NCBI RefSeq assembly: GCF_001400735.1 | Contig: NZ_LJPW01000147.1 | Coordinates: 45,795 to 109,794, forward strand | Length of the DNA: 64,000 bases | Direction: 5' to 3' | Source: Pseudomonas caricapapayae | GTDB lineage: Bacteria; Pseudomonadota; Gammaproteobacteria; Pseudomonadales; Pseudomonadaceae | In this document: positions 61,586-64,000 of the stretch, piece after piece | Numbering within the stretch: position 1 is the first letter of the stretch | Layout: every line of letters starts with the position of its first letter | Program-made: the position numbers and the translations under genes | The notes under the pieces: model-generated | What the model saw: only the letters and a program-made list of their open reading frames with translations | Told to the model about the DNA's origin: nothing | The model's database searches: none

Positions 61586-64000
61586 ATGCGTGCCCCTGCC
61601 GCCGAAACTTTTTCTCTGACCGCTGCTCAGCGTGATATCTGGCTTGACCAGATCAGCCGTGGCGACTCTCCGCTTTATAACATCGGCGGCTACCTGCAAC
61701 TGACCGGACCGGTCGATCCGACCATGCTGCATCAAGCGCTTGATCATCTGGTTGCCGCTCACGAAAGCCTGCGCACATTGCTTGTGCCTGGGGCCGGGCC
61801 GGATGGCTTGCCGCTCCAATCCTATGCGGCTGCCATGCCGCAGCCCATGCCGCTGCACGACTTCAGGGATCATCCAGAACCGGAGCATGCAGCGCGAGCG
61901 CTGGTCAATGACCAGATGCGGCGTCCCTACACACTTGATGGCAGCCCGCTGGTTGACTTCTGCCTCATTCGTGTCGCCCATGATCGTTACTGGCTGGCAG
62001 GGCAGGCCCACCACCTGATTCTGGATGGTTGGGGCTTCGGGCAACTGTTCAAGTCTCTGGGCGAGATTTACAGCGCATTGAGGGCAGGCGAGCGCCTCGA
62101 CATCAATGCGCCAGGCTACAGCGCATTCATTGCAGACGATGCGCTGTACCAGGCGTCGAAGCGATATTCGCTGGACGAAGCCTACTGGCTGGAAAAATAC
62201 CGTGATCTGCCGGAGCCGTTGCTGGTATCGCGCTATCACAACCGCAGAGCGACAGACCCTGCACCCTCCCATGCATGGGTGCAGGCACTTCCTCAGGCAT
62301 TGCATGTACGTATGAAGCAATTTGCCGAGCGCCACAACGCTTCGGCGTTTCATGTATTGCTGGCGGTTCTGCACGTCTATTTCACCCGCACGGCGCAACG
62401 CAACGAATGGGTTGCAGGGTTGCCACTGCTAAACCGCAGCGGGGCACGCTTCAAGGCAACCCTGGGCCATTTCGCTCAGGTCAGCGCAGTGCGCATGGCC
62501 TTCGCCGAGACACTGGACTTCGGCGCTCTGGTGGTCGAGGTGCGTGACGCGCTGAAACGCGATTTTCGTCACCAACGCTACCCGCTGAGCGAGCTCAATC
62601 GGAGCCTCGAACTATCCCGTGAAGAGCGGGCGCAGTTGTTCGAAGTCTCGGTATCCTACGAGCTTGAAGACCATGATTACTGCTACGGCGAGGCCCAGGC
62701 TCAGACGGTAAAAGTATCCAATGGTTACGAGGCCACACCACTTGCCATTCATTTGCGCAGCAACAGCCACAACGATGAGGCCTCGCTGCATCTGGTCCAC
62801 CACCGTGCCTGGGTAGAGGATGCCGAGGCCCAGGCCATCGCCGGGCGTCTGCTGCACATACTGGAGCAGGGGCTGGAAAGCCCGCAGCTCAAGCTGCAGG
62901 ACTTCCGCCTGTCAACACCTGCCGAGCACTCGCAAATACAGGCCTGGAACCAGACGCATAGGGCCGCTGCGGATGAACAGCTGATTCATCGACGCATCGA
63001 ACAGCAGGCCCGTACCCGTCCGTATGCAGTGGCAGCGGTCTATCAGGAGCAATACCTGACCTACACGCAACTCAACCGGCAGGCCAATGCACTGGCCCAG
63101 CGCCTGATCTACCAAGGGGTGCGGCCTGACGATCGGGTGGCTGTCGTTTCCCGCCGTGGCCTGGAGACACTGGTAGGGCTTCTGGCGGTTCTCAAGGCGG
63201 GCGCTGCCTATGTGCCAATCGATCCGTCACACCCGCGCGAACGTCTGCATTACCTGCTCAGCGACAGTGCGCCGGTGGTGGTGTTGACGCTGTCGACGCT
63301 GATCGAACGCCTGCCGCCGATGGCAATGCCGCTGATCGAGCTGGATCATTGCACTGAGTCCCCATCGACTGACAGCAATCCGCTGGTGCCGGGGCTGAGC
63401 AGCGACAATCTGGTGTACGTCATTTACACATCGGGTTCCACCGGCCAGCCAAAAGGCGTAATGGTGGAGCACCGTAGGCTGGCCAATCTGGTTGACTGGC
63501 ATTGCAACGCGTTCGATGTCAAGGCAGGCAGCCATACGTCATGCCTGGCAGGGTTTGGCTTCGATGCAATGGCCTGGGAACTCTGGCCGACCCTGTGCGC
63601 GGGGGCAACCCTGCACCTGGCTCCGGTTCAGGACAGCGGAGAGGATATTGAAGCGATGCTGAACTGGTGGCGTGCCCAGCCGCTGGACGTCAGCTTTCTT
63701 CCCACTCCGGTGGCCGAATATGCTTTCAGCCAGGCAGAAGACCATCCGACCCTGCGAACTCTGCTGATCGGCGGCGATCGCCTTCGTCAATTCGTGCACA
63801 ACCGCCGCTATGCCGTGGTCAACAATTACGGCCCGACTGAAACGACGGTCGTCGCCACCTCCGGGCAAGTAATGGCCAATGGCTCGCTACACATCGGCGG
63901 GCCTGTCGCCAACACTCGGGTTTACGTCCTCGACGAGCGCCTGCAGCCTATGCCCGTGGGCGTTCCCGGTGAGCTTTACAGATGCCGTTGTACTGGTTCG
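61586..64000 (+). CDS. syfA: Syringafactin-type lipopeptide synthetase, first module (partial)
   Basis: The first 805 codons of a nonribosomal peptide synthetase. An N-terminal condensation domain (about 5-440) has HHLILDG at about 142-148. Being placed before the first adenylation domain, it is a starter domain that acylates the first residue with a fatty acid. The adenylation domain begins near 465 with YTSGSTGQPKG (about 613). The substrate pocket residues read D-A-W-F-L-G-N-V-V, matching the leucine code, as expected for syringafactin residue 1. The gene continues beyond the window. The last 20 bases depart from the expected A6 motif (GELY then RCRC instead of IGG). Confidence 0.85.
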   Translation, partial: MRAPAAETFSLTAAQRDIWLDQISRGDSPLYNIGGYLQLTGPVDPTMLHQALDHLVAAHESLRTLLVPGAGPDGLPLQSYAAAMPQPMPLHDFRDHPEPEHAARALVNDQMRRPYTLDGSPLVDFCLIRVAHDRYWLAGQAHHLILDGWGFGQLFKSLGEIYSALRAGERLDINAPGYSAFIADDALYQASKRYSLDEAYWLEKYRDLPEPLLVSRYHNRRATDPAPSHAWVQALPQALHVRMKQFAERHNASAFHVLLAVLHVYFTRTAQRNEWVAGLPLLNRSGARFKATLGHFAQVSAVRMAFAETLDFGALVVEVRDALKRDFRHQRYPLSELNRSLELSREERAQLFEVSVSYELEDHDYCYGEAQAQTVKVSNGYEATPLAIHLRSNSHNDEASLHLVHHRAWVEDAEAQAIAGRLLHILEQGLESPQLKLQDFRLSTPAEHSQIQAWNQTHRAAADEQLIHRRIEQQARTRPYAVAAVYQEQYLTYTQLNRQANALAQRLIYQGVRPDDRVAVVSRRGLETLVGLLAVLKAGAAYVPIDPSHPRERLHYLLSDSAPVVVLTLSTLIERLPPMAMPLIELDHCTESPSTDSNPLVPGLSSDNLVYVIYTSGSTGQPKGVMVEHRRLANLVDWHCNAFDVKAGSHTSCLAGFGFDAMAWELWPTLCAGATLHLAPVQDSGEDIEAMLNWWRAQPLDVSFLPTPVAEYAFSQAEDHPTLRTLLIGGDRLRQFVHNRRYAVVNNYGPTETTVVATSGQVMANGSLHIGGPVANTRVYVLDERLQPMPVGVPGELYRCRCTGS

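Noticed and set aside
1..64000. tRNA, rRNA, CRISPR, insertion sequence or prophage
   Set aside because: Looked for cloverleaf-like, spaced-repeat and transposase or integrase signatures on both strands; none was convincing.

Overview
The window comes from a GC-rich gammaproteobacterial chromosome, most likely a Pseudomonas of the P. syringae group. The evidence is a divergent LuxR-type regulator and lipopeptide NRPS start at the right edge that match syfR/syfA of syringafactin biosynthesis, a DnaE2 error-prone polymerase, Pseudomonas-style REP hairpins, and many LysR/GntR regulators with sugar and peptide uptake operons. I see no rRNA, tRNA, CRISPR array, IS element or prophage.

Layout. 1-8.5 kb: 3' part of dnaE2, a DUF1989 gene, a CorA-type transporter in operon with a RimK-like ATP-grasp ligase, the divergent GNAT/C39-peptidase partner of that ligase, and a lipoprotein polysaccharide deacetylase. 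8.5-16.4 kb: an amidohydrolase/MFS pair, two LysR regulators and a large FAD/Fe-S D-2-hydroxyacid dehydrogenase, followed by a REP doublet. 16.5-19.9 kb: a secreted dienelactone-hydrolase-like protein, a diguanylate cyclase and a LysR regulator. 20.3-28.4 kb: one operon of FAD monooxygenase, complete Dpp-type ABC transporter and two AhpD-fold proteins. 28.5-30.8 kb: a phosphodiesterase, then an SMR transporter and a type III-fold amino-acid decarboxylase.

31.4-47.1 kb is the most unusual part: fifteen tightly packed co-directional genes plus a GntR regulator. In order they encode a nucleotidyltransferase-like protein, an unknown protein, a class III aminotransferase, an SRPBCC protein, an extended-SDR reductase, a fatty-acid-desaturase-type di-iron enzyme, two tandem dCTP-deaminase-fold proteins, a PEP-synthase-like phosphotransferase, a CYTH-fold protein, a probable degenerate CYTH-like relative, an HprK-like P-loop protein, a dNMP-kinase-like protein, a phosphodiesterase of the alkaline phosphatase superfamily and a HAD phosphatase. 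I recognise no described pathway. The content suggests biosynthesis of a phosphorylated or nucleotide-linked amine/lipid-like metabolite. The two dCTP-deaminase paralogues carry complementary losses of active-site residues, which suggests an obligate heteromer with one composite active site.

47.2-48.8 kb: a LysR regulator, a cupin and a decayed SDR pseudogene. 48.9-60.5 kb: a tetritol (erythritol/threitol-type) catabolic locus. A leftward operon (sugar ABC transporter, SDR, zinc dehydrogenase, DhaK, DhaL) is divergent from rpiB, a SorC-type regulator and a membrane PQQ dehydrogenase, and together these lead plausibly from a C4 polyol through erythrulose and its phosphate to erythrose 4-phosphate. 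60.5-64 kb: syfR and the first 805 codons of syfA, whose first adenylation domain carries a leucine-type specificity code.
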